64,000 nucleotides of DNA, taken from Methylobacterium sp. WL1 (GTDB lineage Bacteria > Pseudomonadota > Alphaproteobacteria > Rhizobiales > Beijerinckiaceae). Numbering within the stretch: the stretch's first letter is position 1; every line of letters begins with the position of its first letter. A model generated the notes under the pieces. It had not been told where the DNA came from and ran no database searches. It worked only from the letters and a program-made list of their open reading frames with translations. Positions 42,120-50,223 of the stretch are shown one piece after another. The stretch is from the NCBI RefSeq assembly GCF_008000895.1, contig NZ_CP042823.1:558001-622000 (forward strand). The letters are read 5' to 3'. The position numbers were made by a program, and so were the translations under genes.

Positions 42120-43352
42120 ATGTCCGAAAAAGATCGTTCCGGCTGGGCCGTCTTCGGGATCGGGGACTTCCGGCTGTTCGGCTCGGCCCGCTTCCTCACC
42201 GGCCTCGCGTATCAGATGCAGGCGGTGGCGATCGGCTGGTTCGTCTACGACCTGACCCATTCCGCGCTGGCGCTGGGCCTCGTCGGGCTGGCGGGTTTCC
42301 TGCCCGCGGTGATCTGCGCCCTGATCACCGGCCACGTGGCCGACGCCTATGACCGCCGCCTGGTCGGCGCTGCGGCCTTCGGGCTCCAGAGCTTCGCGAG
42401 CTTCGGCCTGCTCGCCTACGCGCTGGCCGGCTTCCAGGCGATCTGGCCGATCTACGCCCTGGTGATCGTCGTCGGCACCGCGCGGGCCTTCGCCAACCCG
42501 GCCCTGCAGGCGCTGCTGCCGACCCTGGTGCCGGGGCCGCAATTCGGATCGGCCATCGCGTGGAACGCCTCGCTCTGGCAGAGCGCGTCGGTGATGGGCC
42601 CGGCGCTCGGCGGCCTGCTCTACGCGCTCGGGCCGTCGGTCGTGTTCGGCGGCGCGGCGGCGAGCTTCGCGCTGGCGAGCGTCCTGACGGGGCTGATCCG
42701 GTTCCGGCCTGCTGCCGTGACCGAGCGGCCGCCGATCACCTGGGCGGCCCTCTCGGCCGGCATCGGCTACATCCGCTCGCAGCCGGTGGTGCTGGGTGCG
42801 ATCAGCCTCGACCTGTTCACCGTCCTGCTGGGCGGCGCCACCGCGCTCCTGCCGATCTATGCCGGCGAGGTGCTGCATGTCGGCCCGCTGGGGCTCGGCG
42901 CGCTCCGCAGCATGCCGGCCTTCGGGGCGGTCGCCATGGCGGTCCTGCTCGCCTACCGTCCGCTGCGCCGCCATGCCGGCGTGCGGATGCTGCGGGCCTG
43001 CGCGCTGTTCGGTGCGGCCACCGTCGTGTTCGGCCTCTCGACCTCGCTGCCCCTGTCGATGGCCTGCCTGTTCGTCACCGGCGCCGCCGACATGATCTCG
43101 GTCTATGTCCGCCAGACCTTCGTGCAGGGCGAGACCCCGGATGCCATGCGGGGCCGGGTCTCGGCGGTAAACACGGTGTTCATCGGCGCCTCGAACGAAC
43201 TCGGCGAGTTCGAATCCGGCGTACTGGCGGCCGCGATCGGGGCGGTCCCGGCGGTGGTGGCGGGCGGCGCCGCGACGATCGCGGTCGCGCTGCTCTGGGG
43301 CCGGTTCTTCCCGGCCTTGCGGGCGCGGGACCGGTTGCTGGTGCGGGGGTAG
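42120..43352 (+). CDS. MFS transporter, EntS/multidrug-exporter-like
   Basis: This 410-aa inner-membrane protein has about 12 hydrophobic segments. It opens FGIGDFRLFGSARFLTGLAY and contains GWFVYDLTHSALALGLVGLA, trimmed to the landmarks FRLFGSARFL and GWFVYDLTHSALALG. The loop TGHVADAYDRRLV matches the MFS 2-3 loop, and FVQGETPDAMRGRVSAVNTVF marks the EntS-like group. It probably exports a small molecule or drug; the substrate cannot be told. The start ATG 42120 has only a weak ribosome binding site. No regulator or biosynthesis gene adjoins it. Confidence 0.85.
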   Translation: MSEKDRSGWAVFGIGDFRLFGSARFLTGLAYQMQAVAIGWFVYDLTHSALALGLVGLAGFLPAVICALITGHVADAYDRRLVGAAAFGLQSFASFGLLAYALAGFQAIWPIYALVIVVGTARAFANPALQALLPTLVPGPQFGSAIAWNASLWQSASVMGPALGGLLYALGPSVVFGGAAASFALASVLTGLIRFRPAAVTERPPITWAALSAGIGYIRSQPVVLGAISLDLFTVLLGGATALLPIYAGEVLHVGPLGLGALRSMPAFGAVAMAVLLAYRPLRRHAGVRMLRACALFGAATVVFGLSTSLPLSMACLFVTGAADMISVYVRQTFVQGETPDAMRGRVSAVNTVFIGASNELGEFESGVLAAAIGAVPAVVAGGAATIAVALLWGRFFPALRARDRLLVRG

Positions 43353-43361
43353 CGGCCGGCC

Positions 43362-43403
43362 ATTATCCCTTCGAGGTCAGTATCACAATCAGAAAGGGAT
43401 AAT
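43362..43403. repeat. Perfect inverted repeat between the MFS and nucleotidyltransferase genes
   Basis: Arms ATTATCCCTT (43362-43371) and AAGGGATAAT (43394-43403) are perfectly complementary over 10 bases with a 22-base spacer. It lies 81 bases upstream of the nucleotidyltransferase ATG, in an AT-richer patch. It could be an operator or a hairpin ending the MFS transcript; there is no clean T tract. Confidence 0.65.
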
Positions 43404-43483
43404 GCATTCCTTTTCAATACCTTGTGCCGGACGCGACGTGTGCTATCAAACCAAGCTCGTCGAAAAGGGCTCGGAATCGAGCC

Positions 43484-44542
43484 ATGCTGTTCACCGACTT
43501 GAATGGCGATCAAGCCCGACAGACGATCGACACGGAGCAGGCCTTCGGCGCCTACGTTGCGGCCCGCACCGAGCTCGATCACCGCTATGCGGGTTCGATG
43601 GCTTGGAAGACGGTGGGCTCGCATACGTACCTGTATCGGAAGCGACAGGGCGTCTGGAAATCTCTCGGTGCCCGCTCGTCCGACACGGAGGAGATCCACC
43701 GCGGCTTCCATGACGGCCGCGCGGATCTGCAGGATCGAATCGCAAACCTCGCTGCCCGCATGGACGCGATGGCCCCGGTCAATCGCGCGCTCCGCCTCGG
43801 GAGAATGCCCATCATCGCGGCCCGTGTCCTGCGCCGCCTGACTGAGACGCGGCTCTACGGTCCCGTCGTCGGGGTCGTCGGTACCAACGCCCTATACGCC
43901 TATGAACGCCTCGGAGGCGTTCAGATTGCAGGCCCGCAGCTCGCGACGGGCGACATCGATCTGCTGTACGATGCCCGAAAAAGCCTGCGCCTCGTTGCGC
44001 CGAACATGGCGGCAGGCGGGTTGCTGGCCGAACTGCGAAAGGTTGATCGCTCGTTCACCGTCGTCGGGAATCCCGGCTTCCGCGCCGTCAACCGCGACGG
44101 TTACTTGGTCGATCTGATCATGCCGGCCGGGAAGGATCCGATACGGCCTCCGGTTCTCGATCGCATCGGATCGGCCTCGGATGAATTGCAGGCGGTCGAG
44201 ATCGAGGGGCTCGCATGGTTGGTCAACAGCCCGACGACCGCCGTCACGGCGATCGATGCCAGGGGCTATCCGGTGCAGATGTGGGTCATCGACCCGCGCG
44301 CCTTCGCGCTCCACAAGGCATGGCTCTCGACCAGGGGCGACCGCGATTCGCTGAAACGTTCGCGCGATGCCGCACAGGCGGGTCTCGTCGCATCCCTGAT
44401 TCGGACGCGGCTGCCCCGATTGCCGTTCGACGACCCTGCGCTCAGACCCCTACCGCGCGCCCTGCGCGATCTGGCCGATACGATCGGCAAGCCACCGGCG
44501 CCCGAAGATGCCGACGCTAAACGGTCGGAGCCCGACTGGTAG
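43484..44542 (+). CDS. GSU2403-type nucleotidyltransferase-fold protein
   Basis: This 352-aa protein has a nucleotidyltransferase signature: VVGTNALYAYE (residues 131-141) followed by TGDIDLLYDARK with Asp157 and Asp159. This is the GT...-then-DxD arrangement of the GSU2403 group (NTP_transf_8). A helical N-terminal region (EIHRGFHDGRADLQ) precedes it, and a helical C-terminal region follows (ALHKAWLSTRGDRDSLKRSRD). Family function is not established. Base composition is less GC-rich than its neighbours, suggesting transfer. It lies alone between the MFS gene and tolB. ATG 43484 is preferred over 43424, as the earlier codons look unlike protein. Confidence 0.72.
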   Translation: MLFTDLNGDQARQTIDTEQAFGAYVAARTELDHRYAGSMAWKTVGSHTYLYRKRQGVWKSLGARSSDTEEIHRGFHDGRADLQDRIANLAARMDAMAPVNRALRLGRMPIIAARVLRRLTETRLYGPVVGVVGTNALYAYERLGGVQIAGPQLATGDIDLLYDARKSLRLVAPNMAAGGLLAELRKVDRSFTVVGNPGFRAVNRDGYLVDLIMPAGKDPIRPPVLDRIGSASDELQAVEIEGLAWLVNSPTTAVTAIDARGYPVQMWVIDPRAFALHKAWLSTRGDRDSLKRSRDAAQAGLVASLIRTRLPRLPFDDPALRPLPRALRDLADTIGKPPAPEDADAKRSEPDW

Positions 44543-44551
44543 CCGGGCTCC
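44527..44551. terminator. Hairpin between convergent nucleotidyltransferase and tolB genes
   Basis: The 8-base arms GGAGCCCG (44527-44534) and CGGGCTCC (44544-44551) overlap the nucleotidyltransferase stop codon. There is no T run, so it could serve as a weak bidirectional terminator. Confidence 0.45.
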
Positions 44552-44566
44552 ATAATTCCAAACGAC

Positions 44567-45925
44567 TCAGCGTCCCGCCAGCAGCGGCGACCAGGTCGGG
44601 TCGGAGGCGTAGGAGGGCGTCGGGACCGACTGCTCCACCTTGCCGGTGATGTCGACCATGAACAGCTTGCCGCCGCCTTGGCCGCCCGGGTCGCGGAAGA
44701 ACAGCACGTACTGGCCGTTCGGCGCGAAGGTCGGCCCCTCGTTGTGATAGCCCTCGGTGAGGACGCGCTCGCCGGTGCCGTCGGGCTTCGAGACGCAGAT
44801 GGCGAACCCGCCGTTGCGCTGGCGGGTGTAGGCGATCAGGTCGCCGCGGGGCGACCAGGCCGGCTGGGAGGCTGAGCCCGCCCCGAAGGTGATGCGGTGC
44901 GGGTTCGAGCCGTCCGCGCCCATCACGTAGACCTGCTGCGAGCCGCCGCGATCCGATTCGAAGGCGATCTGCGCGCCGTCCGGGGCGTAGGTCGGCGAGG
45001 TGTCGATGGCCATGCCGTTGGTGATCGAGCGCTGGGCCTTCGAGGCGATGTCCATGGTCACGATGTCGGCGTTGCCGCCCTGCTGCACGCTCATGACGAG
45101 CTTGCGGCCGTCGGGCGAGAAGCGCGGGCTCGCGCTCATCGAATCGACGTTGCCGAGGGCTTGGCGGGCGCCGGTCTCGAGGTTGATCACCTGCACCCGC
45201 GGCTGATGCCCGGTGGCCTGCGCCATGAAGGCGATGTCCTGCGTGGCCGGCGAGTAGCGCGGCGCGACGATCGACATCTCGCCGCTGGTGATCGCCCGGA
45301 CGTTGGCGCCGTCCTGGTCCATCACCATCAGGCGCTTGCGCCGGTTCTCCTTGGGGCCGCTCTCGTCCACGAAGGCGATACGGCTGTCGAACCAGGGGCC
45401 GAGGCCGGTGATCTTCGTGTAGACCGCGTCCGAGATCAGGTGGCCGGTGCGCCGGGCGTTGGCGGTGTCGGTGCCGTATTGCTGACCGGTCATCTGCTGG
45501 CCCGAGCTCACGTCCCAGAGGCGGAACTCGACCTTCAGCTTGCCCGCGGCGTCCCGGGACACGCGCCCCGTGACCAGGCCCTGGATGCCGGTGGCGCGCC
45601 ATTTCTCGAAGTTCGGCGCGGCGTCGAAGTTCGGCTGTTCGGGGAAGCGGGCGTGGTCGAGGGGCGTGAAGTAGCCGGAGCGGCGCAGGTTGTTGGTCAC
45701 CACGCCGGAGACGAGGCCGCCGAGGCTCGGGTCGCCGCCGAAATCCGCGATGGCGATCGGCAAGGGCTGGAAGTTGCCGCCGCCGATGCGCAGCTGCAGC
45801 TGCGCCTGGGCCGGGGCCGCGAAGCCGACGGCGACCGACAGCAGCGCCAGCAACGCGACGATGGGCGCGATCAGGTGCGCGGCTGAGGGCGCCAGAAGGC
45901 GCCCGGCGGAGGAAGTGCTGTGCAT
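44567..45925 (-). CDS. tolB: Tol-Pal system protein TolB
   Basis: This 452-aa periplasmic protein links Pal to TolA during cell division. A signal peptide ends near APAQAQ. The N-terminal TolB domain (IAIADFGGDPSLGGLVSGVV and TGRVSRDAAGKLKVEFRLWD, trimmed to IAIADFGGDPSLG and VEFRLWD) precedes a six-bladed beta-propeller. Its blades repeat patterns such as PRFSPDGRKLVMS, PTYAPDGAQIAFESDRGG and PAWSPRGDLIAYTRQ. It is the last gene of the tolQRA-tolB run. No pal follows downstream, where the convergent nucleotidyltransferase gene lies. Confidence 0.95.
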   Translation of the reverse strand: MHSTSSAGRLLAPSAAHLIAPIVALLALLSVAVGFAAPAQAQLQLRIGGGNFQPLPIAIADFGGDPSLGGLVSGVVTNNLRRSGYFTPLDHARFPEQPNFDAAPNFEKWRATGIQGLVTGRVSRDAAGKLKVEFRLWDVSSGQQMTGQQYGTDTANARRTGHLISDAVYTKITGLGPWFDSRIAFVDESGPKENRRKRLMVMDQDGANVRAITSGEMSIVAPRYSPATQDIAFMAQATGHQPRVQVINLETGARQALGNVDSMSASPRFSPDGRKLVMSVQQGGNADIVTMDIASKAQRSITNGMAIDTSPTYAPDGAQIAFESDRGGSQQVYVMGADGSNPHRITFGAGSASQPAWSPRGDLIAYTRQRNGGFAICVSKPDGTGERVLTEGYHNEGPTFAPNGQYVLFFRDPGGQGGGKLFMVDITGKVEQSVPTPSYASDPTWSPLLAGR

Positions 45926-46006
45926 GGGTCGGACCCGAAGTGGCGATCAGACGAAGTGGCGATCAGACGGGGAGGCGGGTGACGGCAGGCGACGCGGAGG
46001 GCGATC

Positions 46007-47308
46007 TCAGGTCGCCGTGAACTCGAACTCCGCGTTGATGGCCTTCCAGTCGTTGTAGTACGGCGCGTAGGTGGCCGGAATGTTATACGGCGCACAGCGG
46101 CGCACCGCCCGGAGCGCGGCTTGCGCGATCGACTGGTCCACCCCGCTGGAGCCGCCCCGCATGATCCGCGGTTCGGTGCTCAGCGAGCCGTTCGGGTTCA
46201 GCCGGATGTCGAGCACCGGCAGAACCACCCCCTGGGCGGCGCCCGGAGGCGCGGAGTAGCAGCGCTCGATCTGCTGCTGCAGCAGCCCGACCAGGGCGTC
46301 GCGCAGGGACGGCGACAGGCGCTGCGCCGTGCCGGTCGCGGCGCCCAGAGCCGCGACCTTCTGCACCGTGTGGCCGGTGGCCCCGGTGGATTGCGACGGC
46401 GCCTTCGAGGCCAGCACGGAGCGGATGTCGCCGGCGTTGAACTTGTCGGCGAGCTCGGCCTGCTTGCGCGCCTTGGCCTCGCCGTCGGCCTTGGCCTTGG
46501 CGTCCGCCATCGCCTTGGACTTCGCCTTGGCGGCGGCCTCGGCCTTGGCGGCGGCTTCCGCCTTCTCGTGCGCGGCCTTGGCCTCGGCCACCTCCTTCTG
46601 GCGCTCGGCTTCCGCCTCGGCCTTGGCCTCGGCAGCCTTCCGGGCGGCTTCCCGGGCGGCCTCGGCCTTGGCGGCATCCGCCTTGGCCTTGGCCTCCGCC
46701 TTCGCGGCGGCGGCCTTCGCGGCCGCAGCCGCGGCTTCAGCCTCCTGCCGCTCGATCAGCTTGTCGAGTTGCTCGCGCTTCTCGGCTTCGGCCTTGGCGG
46801 CCGCCTTCGCCTCGGCCTTGGCCGCCGCGGCCTTCTCGGCCGCCGCAGCCTTGTCGGCCGCAGCTTTCTCAGCCGCCTTCTCGGCGGCCTTGGCGGCAGA
46901 CTTCTCCGCCTCGCGCTTCTCCTCGGCAGCCTTGGCGGCTTTCGCCACCTCCTGCGGATCCGGCTCGGCGCGCAGGGGCATCTCCTCCGCGTTGGCGAGC
47001 TTCATGTCGGCGGTGCGGGTGGGCGCGGTCGGCGCGTCGGTCTTGGCGTTCTCGGGCTCGCGATCCTCGACCTTCTCGGCCTGGCGATCGGCCCGCGGCT
47101 GGGCATTCGGCATCGGCTTGTCGGCCTGGCGCTCGCCCTTGGTGATCTCGGAGAACTGGTTCTCGGTGATCACCTCGACGGGGACGCCCTCCTGGGCCTC
47201 CGGCAGGGCCGGAGCCGCCACGCTGAACAGCGCGAAGGCCAGCAGCGCCACGTGGGTGCCGGCAGAGATCCAGACACCCGGTTCCTTGCGGTCGAAGTGG
47301 AACTCCAC
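46007..47308 (-). CDS. tolA: Cell envelope protein TolA
   Basis: This 433-aa protein is anchored by one N-terminal helix (ISAGTHVALLAFALFSVAA). A very long Ala/Lys/Glu-rich helical rod spans most of residues 100-290. The C-terminal TonB/TolA-like domain (LVGLLQQQIERCYSAPP, then VLDIRLNPNGSLS and AALRAVRRCAPY) should contact TolB and Pal. The two C-terminal cysteines are typical. Start is GTG at 47308. It follows tolR by 10 bases. Confidence 0.92.
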   Translation of the reverse strand: MEFHFDRKEPGVWISAGTHVALLAFALFSVAAPALPEAQEGVPVEVITENQFSEITKGERQADKPMPNAQPRADRQAEKVEDREPENAKTDAPTAPTRTADMKLANAEEMPLRAEPDPQEVAKAAKAAEEKREAEKSAAKAAEKAAEKAAADKAAAAEKAAAAKAEAKAAAKAEAEKREQLDKLIERQEAEAAAAAAKAAAAKAEAKAKADAAKAEAAREAARKAAEAKAEAEAERQKEVAEAKAAHEKAEAAAKAEAAAKAKSKAMADAKAKADGEAKARKQAELADKFNAGDIRSVLASKAPSQSTGATGHTVQKVAALGAATGTAQRLSPSLRDALVGLLQQQIERCYSAPPGAAQGVVLPVLDIRLNPNGSLSTEPRIMRGGSSGVDQSIAQAALRAVRRCAPYNIPATYAPYYNDWKAINAEFEFTAT

Positions 47309-47318
47309 GGTCCGGACC

Positions 47319-47765
47319 CTACTGATGCTCTGGCTCGGTCACGAGGGCGACTTTCTTGAAGCCGCCGCCGGTCACGATCGCCATCACCTGGGCGACGCGG
47401 CCGTAATCGACCCGCTTGTCGCCGCGAACGAACACACGCTCCTCGGTGCCAGACTTCGACGTCTCGAGGAGCTTCGGGATGATCGTGTCGTCGGTCAGCT
47501 CGTCCTCACCCAGGAAGACCTGGCCGGTCTGCCGGATCGAGATCGTCACCGGCTTCACGTCGGAATTGAGCGGCGAGGCTTTCGACTGCGGCAGATCGAG
47601 GGGAACGCCCACCGTCATCATCGGCGCCGCGACCATGAAGATGATCAGCAGCACCAGCACGACGTCGATGAACGGCGTCATGTTGATCTCGTTGATCGGC
47701 CCGCCGCGCCGGCCCCTGCGCCGCCGCCGCTTGCCGCCGTGGGATGCACCCGCCGCCATGCTCAT
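47319..47765 (-). CDS. tolR: TolR (ExbD/TolR family)
   Basis: This 148-aa inner-membrane protein works with TolQ to harness proton-motive force. It has a short basic cytosolic N-terminus, then a single helix in INEINMTPFIDVVLVLLIIFMV that carries the conserved Asp (trimmed here to NMTPFIDVVLVLLIIF). The periplasmic domain follows, with VFVRGDKRVDYGRVAQVM. The length is normal. It is 25 bases downstream of tolQ. Confidence 0.95.
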   Translation of the reverse strand: MSMAAGASHGGKRRRRRGRRGGPINEINMTPFIDVVLVLLIIFMVAAPMMTVGVPLDLPQSKASPLNSDVKPVTISIRQTGQVFLGEDELTDDTIIPKLLETSKSGTEERVFVRGDKRVDYGRVAQVMAIVTGGGFKKVALVTEPEHQ

Positions 47766-47790
47766 GGATCAATCTCCTGGATCGGCCCGG

Positions 47791-48507
47791 TCAGGCGGCG
47801 AGCGACAGGCGCTCGTCGATCTGGCGGGAGAGGATCGCGGAGAACTCGTCGGCGAAACCCTCCAGCCGCGATTGCGACTTCGAGACCTCGGCCTGCAGCT
47901 TGTTGTAGGCGAGCACCGCCGGGATCGCGGCGAACAGGCCGATCGCGGTGGCGAACAGCGCCTCGGCGATGCCGGGGGCCACGACGGCCAGCGAGGTGTT
48001 CTTCGAGGCCGCGATCGAGGTGAACGCGGTCATGATGCCCCAAACGGTGCCGAACAGGCCGATATACGGGCCGGCCGAGCCGATCGAGGCGAGGAACAGC
48101 AGGCGCGATTCGAGCCGCTCGACCTCGCGCTGGATGGTGACGTCGAGTTGCTTCTCGATGCGCTGCGACAGGGACTGGACCTGACGGCCCGAGCCCTCGA
48201 ACGAGCGCTTCCACTCGCGCATGGCGGCCACGAACACCGCCGCCAGCCCGGTGGCCGGACGGTCGTTGAACGAGCGGAACAGCTCCTCCAGGGAGCGGCC
48301 GGACCAGAACGCGTCCTCGAACGCGTCCATCTCGGCTTTGGTGCGGCGGAACAGCAGCGTCTTATCGACGATGATCGACCAGCACCAGACCGAGGCGCTG
48401 AGCAGCCCGACCATCACGATCTTCACGACGAAGTGGGCCTGCAGGAACAGTCCGAGCAGCGTCATGTCGGCGACAGGCGCGGCCTGCATCGCGTCGGCTG
48501 GGTTCAT
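47791..48507 (-). CDS. tolQ: TolQ (MotA/TolQ/ExbB proton channel family)
   Basis: This 238-aa inner-membrane protein forms the proton-channel stator with TolR. It has three hydrophobic segments: AHFVVKIVMVGLLSASVWCW, LFLASIGSAGPYIGLFGTVWGIM (trimmed to GSAGPYIGLFGTVWGIM) and AEALFATAIGLFAAIPAVLAYN (trimmed to ALFATAIGLFAAIPAVLAY). The motif APYIGLFGTV-like is characteristic. The ATG at 48507 (MNPADAMQ) is chosen as it sits next to the first hydrophobic region. Confidence 0.95.
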   Translation of the reverse strand: MNPADAMQAAPVADMTLLGLFLQAHFVVKIVMVGLLSASVWCWSIIVDKTLLFRRTKAEMDAFEDAFWSGRSLEELFRSFNDRPATGLAAVFVAAMREWKRSFEGSGRQVQSLSQRIEKQLDVTIQREVERLESRLLFLASIGSAGPYIGLFGTVWGIMTAFTSIAASKNTSLAVVAPGIAEALFATAIGLFAAIPAVLAYNKLQAEVSKSQSRLEGFADEFSAILSRQIDERLSLAA

Positions 48508-48835
48508 CCGTCGAGATCTCCTGCTCCGGATCGCGATGCGCCGGGCGAGGCCCACGTCCGCCGGATCCGTGAGCGATATCAATGCTATCGTCCGCGAATC
48601 TGTCGAAAGTAAGGGCCGTCTTCACCCCGTAATCGGGCGGCATCGCACCGACTTCGTTAAGGGCGCGACAGGGTTAAGGATCGGTTTCGATCGGGGCGAT
48701 CCTAGGGCATTCCAGGACATCGGCCGCAGTATGGGTCGCGACGCTCCCGCCCGAGACTGGACCTCGCGAAACCAGGCCCGTTATCCTCACCCCTACGGCG
48801 AACCCGTCGCCGCGAGCCTCAGTCCAGGACGTGTC
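48508..48835. other. Divergent gap between tolQ and the aldolase gene
   Basis: About 330 bases with the promoters of both divergent genes. Two TTAA words occur 13 bases apart (48656 area), too far for a CtrA full site. I found no other strong signal. Confidence 0.5.
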
Positions 48836-49624
48836 ATGACCCTGCCCGTTCCGAGCCTCCACGGCCTGCTGCCCGCGGGGCCGGCCCGATTTCTCGGCTG
48901 GTCCTGCATCGCCGACCCGACCATCGCCGGAGCCCTGGCGCGCGCCGGCTTCGACGCCGTGCTGCTCGACCAGCAGCACGGGGCGCACGGCTATCAGTCG
49001 TGCTGCGCGGCGATCACCGAGGTGGCGCTCGCCGGCAAGCCGAGCCTGGTGCGGATCCCGGTCGGCGACTTTGCCATGGCGTCGCGGATGCTGGATGCCG
49101 GCGCCGCGGGCATCGTCGCGCCGATGATCAACAGCGTGGCGGACGCACAGGCGCTAGCGGCCGCCACCAAGTATCCGCCGGTCGGGCAGCGGAGCTGGGG
49201 GCCCGACCGCGCCATGTGGATGTCGGGCCTGAGCGACGCCTCCGAATACCTCGCCGGCGCCAACGCCCGGGCGCTGACCATCGCCATGTGCGAGACCGCG
49301 GAGGCGATCGACGCGCTGGAGCAGATCCTGGCCCTGCCGGGCATCGACGGCATCCTGGTCGGCCCCGCCGACCTGTCGATCGCCCTGTCCAAGGGAACGG
49401 CGATCGACCCGTCCGGCGCTGCGGTCACGACCGCCCTCGGCGAGATCGTGCGCAAGACCCGGGCTGCCGGCAAGCTGCCCTGCGCGTTCTCGCCGTCGCC
49501 CGTGCGGGCCCGGGAGATGGTTGCGATGGGCTTCCAGCTGGTCTCGGTCGAGTACGACGCGATGACCATCGTCAACGCCTTCGCCAAACTCCTGCGCGAC
49601 GCCGACCCGACGCGGGTCGCCTGA
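48836..49624 (+). CDS. HpcH/HpaI family aldolase
   Basis: This 262-aa class II-type aldolase belongs to the family cleaving 4-hydroxy-2-oxo acids to pyruvate and an aldehyde. Landmarks are GFDAVLLDQQHGAHGY (catalytic region), AGAAGIVAPMINS, GQRSWGPDRAMW, MCETAEAIDALEQIL and GILVGPADLSIALS. The metal-binding Glu in CETAEA and Asp in PADLS are present. Length is typical. It is divergent from tolQ and ends 9 bases from the ybgC stop. The substrate is unknown; no aromatic catabolism cluster surrounds it. Confidence 0.88.
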   Translation: MTLPVPSLHGLLPAGPARFLGWSCIADPTIAGALARAGFDAVLLDQQHGAHGYQSCCAAITEVALAGKPSLVRIPVGDFAMASRMLDAGAAGIVAPMINSVADAQALAAATKYPPVGQRSWGPDRAMWMSGLSDASEYLAGANARALTIAMCETAEAIDALEQILALPGIDGILVGPADLSIALSKGTAIDPSGAAVTTALGEIVRKTRAAGKLPCAFSPSPVRAREMVAMGFQLVSVEYDAMTIVNAFAKLLRDADPTRVA

Positions 49625-49633
49625 CCGGACGCG

Positions 49634-50080
49634 TCAGGCGGCTCCGGGAGGGGCCAGGAGCCGGCGCAGGGCCTCCGGCAGCCGGATGGCGCGTCCGTCG
49701 CGCACGCAGGCGACAAGGACGTCGGCGGCGACCAGCAGATCGTCGCCGCGCCGGACCTCCTGGGCGAGCTGCATCGAGGCGCCGCGCAGCTGCCGGGTCC
49801 GGGTCACGATGGTGAGCTGGTCGTCCATGCGGGCGGGGCGGATGAAGTCGAGCGCCATGCGCCGGACCACGAAGACGAGGCCGCTGGCCTCTCGATGCAG
49901 ATCGGACTGATCGCCCGCCAGATCCCGGAGCAGCTCGGTCCGGCCACGCTCCAGGAAGCGCAGGTAGCTGGCATGGTAGACGAAGCCCGAGAAGTCGGTG
50001 TCCTCGTAGTAGACGCGCACGCCCAGGCAATGGGGGGCGTCGTCCGTCGGCGCGCCGGTGGCGGAGGTCTGTGCGCTCAT
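49634..50080 (-). CDS. ybgC: Tol-Pal-associated acyl-CoA thioesterase YbgC
   Basis: This 148-aa hotdog-fold thioesterase has VRVYYEDTDFSGFVYHASYLRFLERGRTELL, cut here to YYEDTDFSGFVYHASYLRF, with the catalytic Asp. FVVRRMALDFIRPARMDDQL follows. ybgC normally begins the tol operon (ybgC-tolQRAB-pal). Here it points toward tolQ but is separated from it by the aldolase gene on the opposite strand. The ATG at 50080 is used; a longer start at 50128 adds only a low-complexity leader. Confidence 0.92.
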   Translation of the reverse strand: MSAQTSATGAPTDDAPHCLGVRVYYEDTDFSGFVYHASYLRFLERGRTELLRDLAGDQSDLHREASGLVFVVRRMALDFIRPARMDDQLTIVTRTRQLRGASMQLAQEVRRGDDLLVAADVLVACVRDGRAIRLPEALRRLLAPPGAA

Positions 50081-50174
50081 CGAACATCGTCTACGGCACG
50101 ATGCGGCAGCGGGGGAAGCAGCCGTCACGCCTCGCCGGGTGTGTGGGATAAAACCGGTACCCGTCCGACACGAC

Positions 50175-50198
50175 GAGGGCCACCCTGGGGCGGCCCTC
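50175..50198 (-). terminator. Hairpin downstream of the DUF4142 gene
   Basis: Arms GAGGGCC (50175-50181) and GGCCCTC (50192-50198), loop 10, start about 26 bases past the DUF4142 stop on the minus strand. No clear T tract follows, so termination is uncertain. Confidence 0.45.
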
Positions 50199-50223
50199 GC
50201 GTGATCGGGTCTGGACTGAACGA

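Noticed and set aside
46121..48023. Large plus-strand frames opposite tolA and tolR
   Set aside because: They are Leu/Gly/Ala/Ser-repetitive mirrors of the tolA helical repeat on the other strand, with no start signals.
48650..48690. Two TTAA words suggesting a CtrA site near tolQ
   Set aside because: They are 13 bases apart rather than the 7 expected for a full CtrA box.
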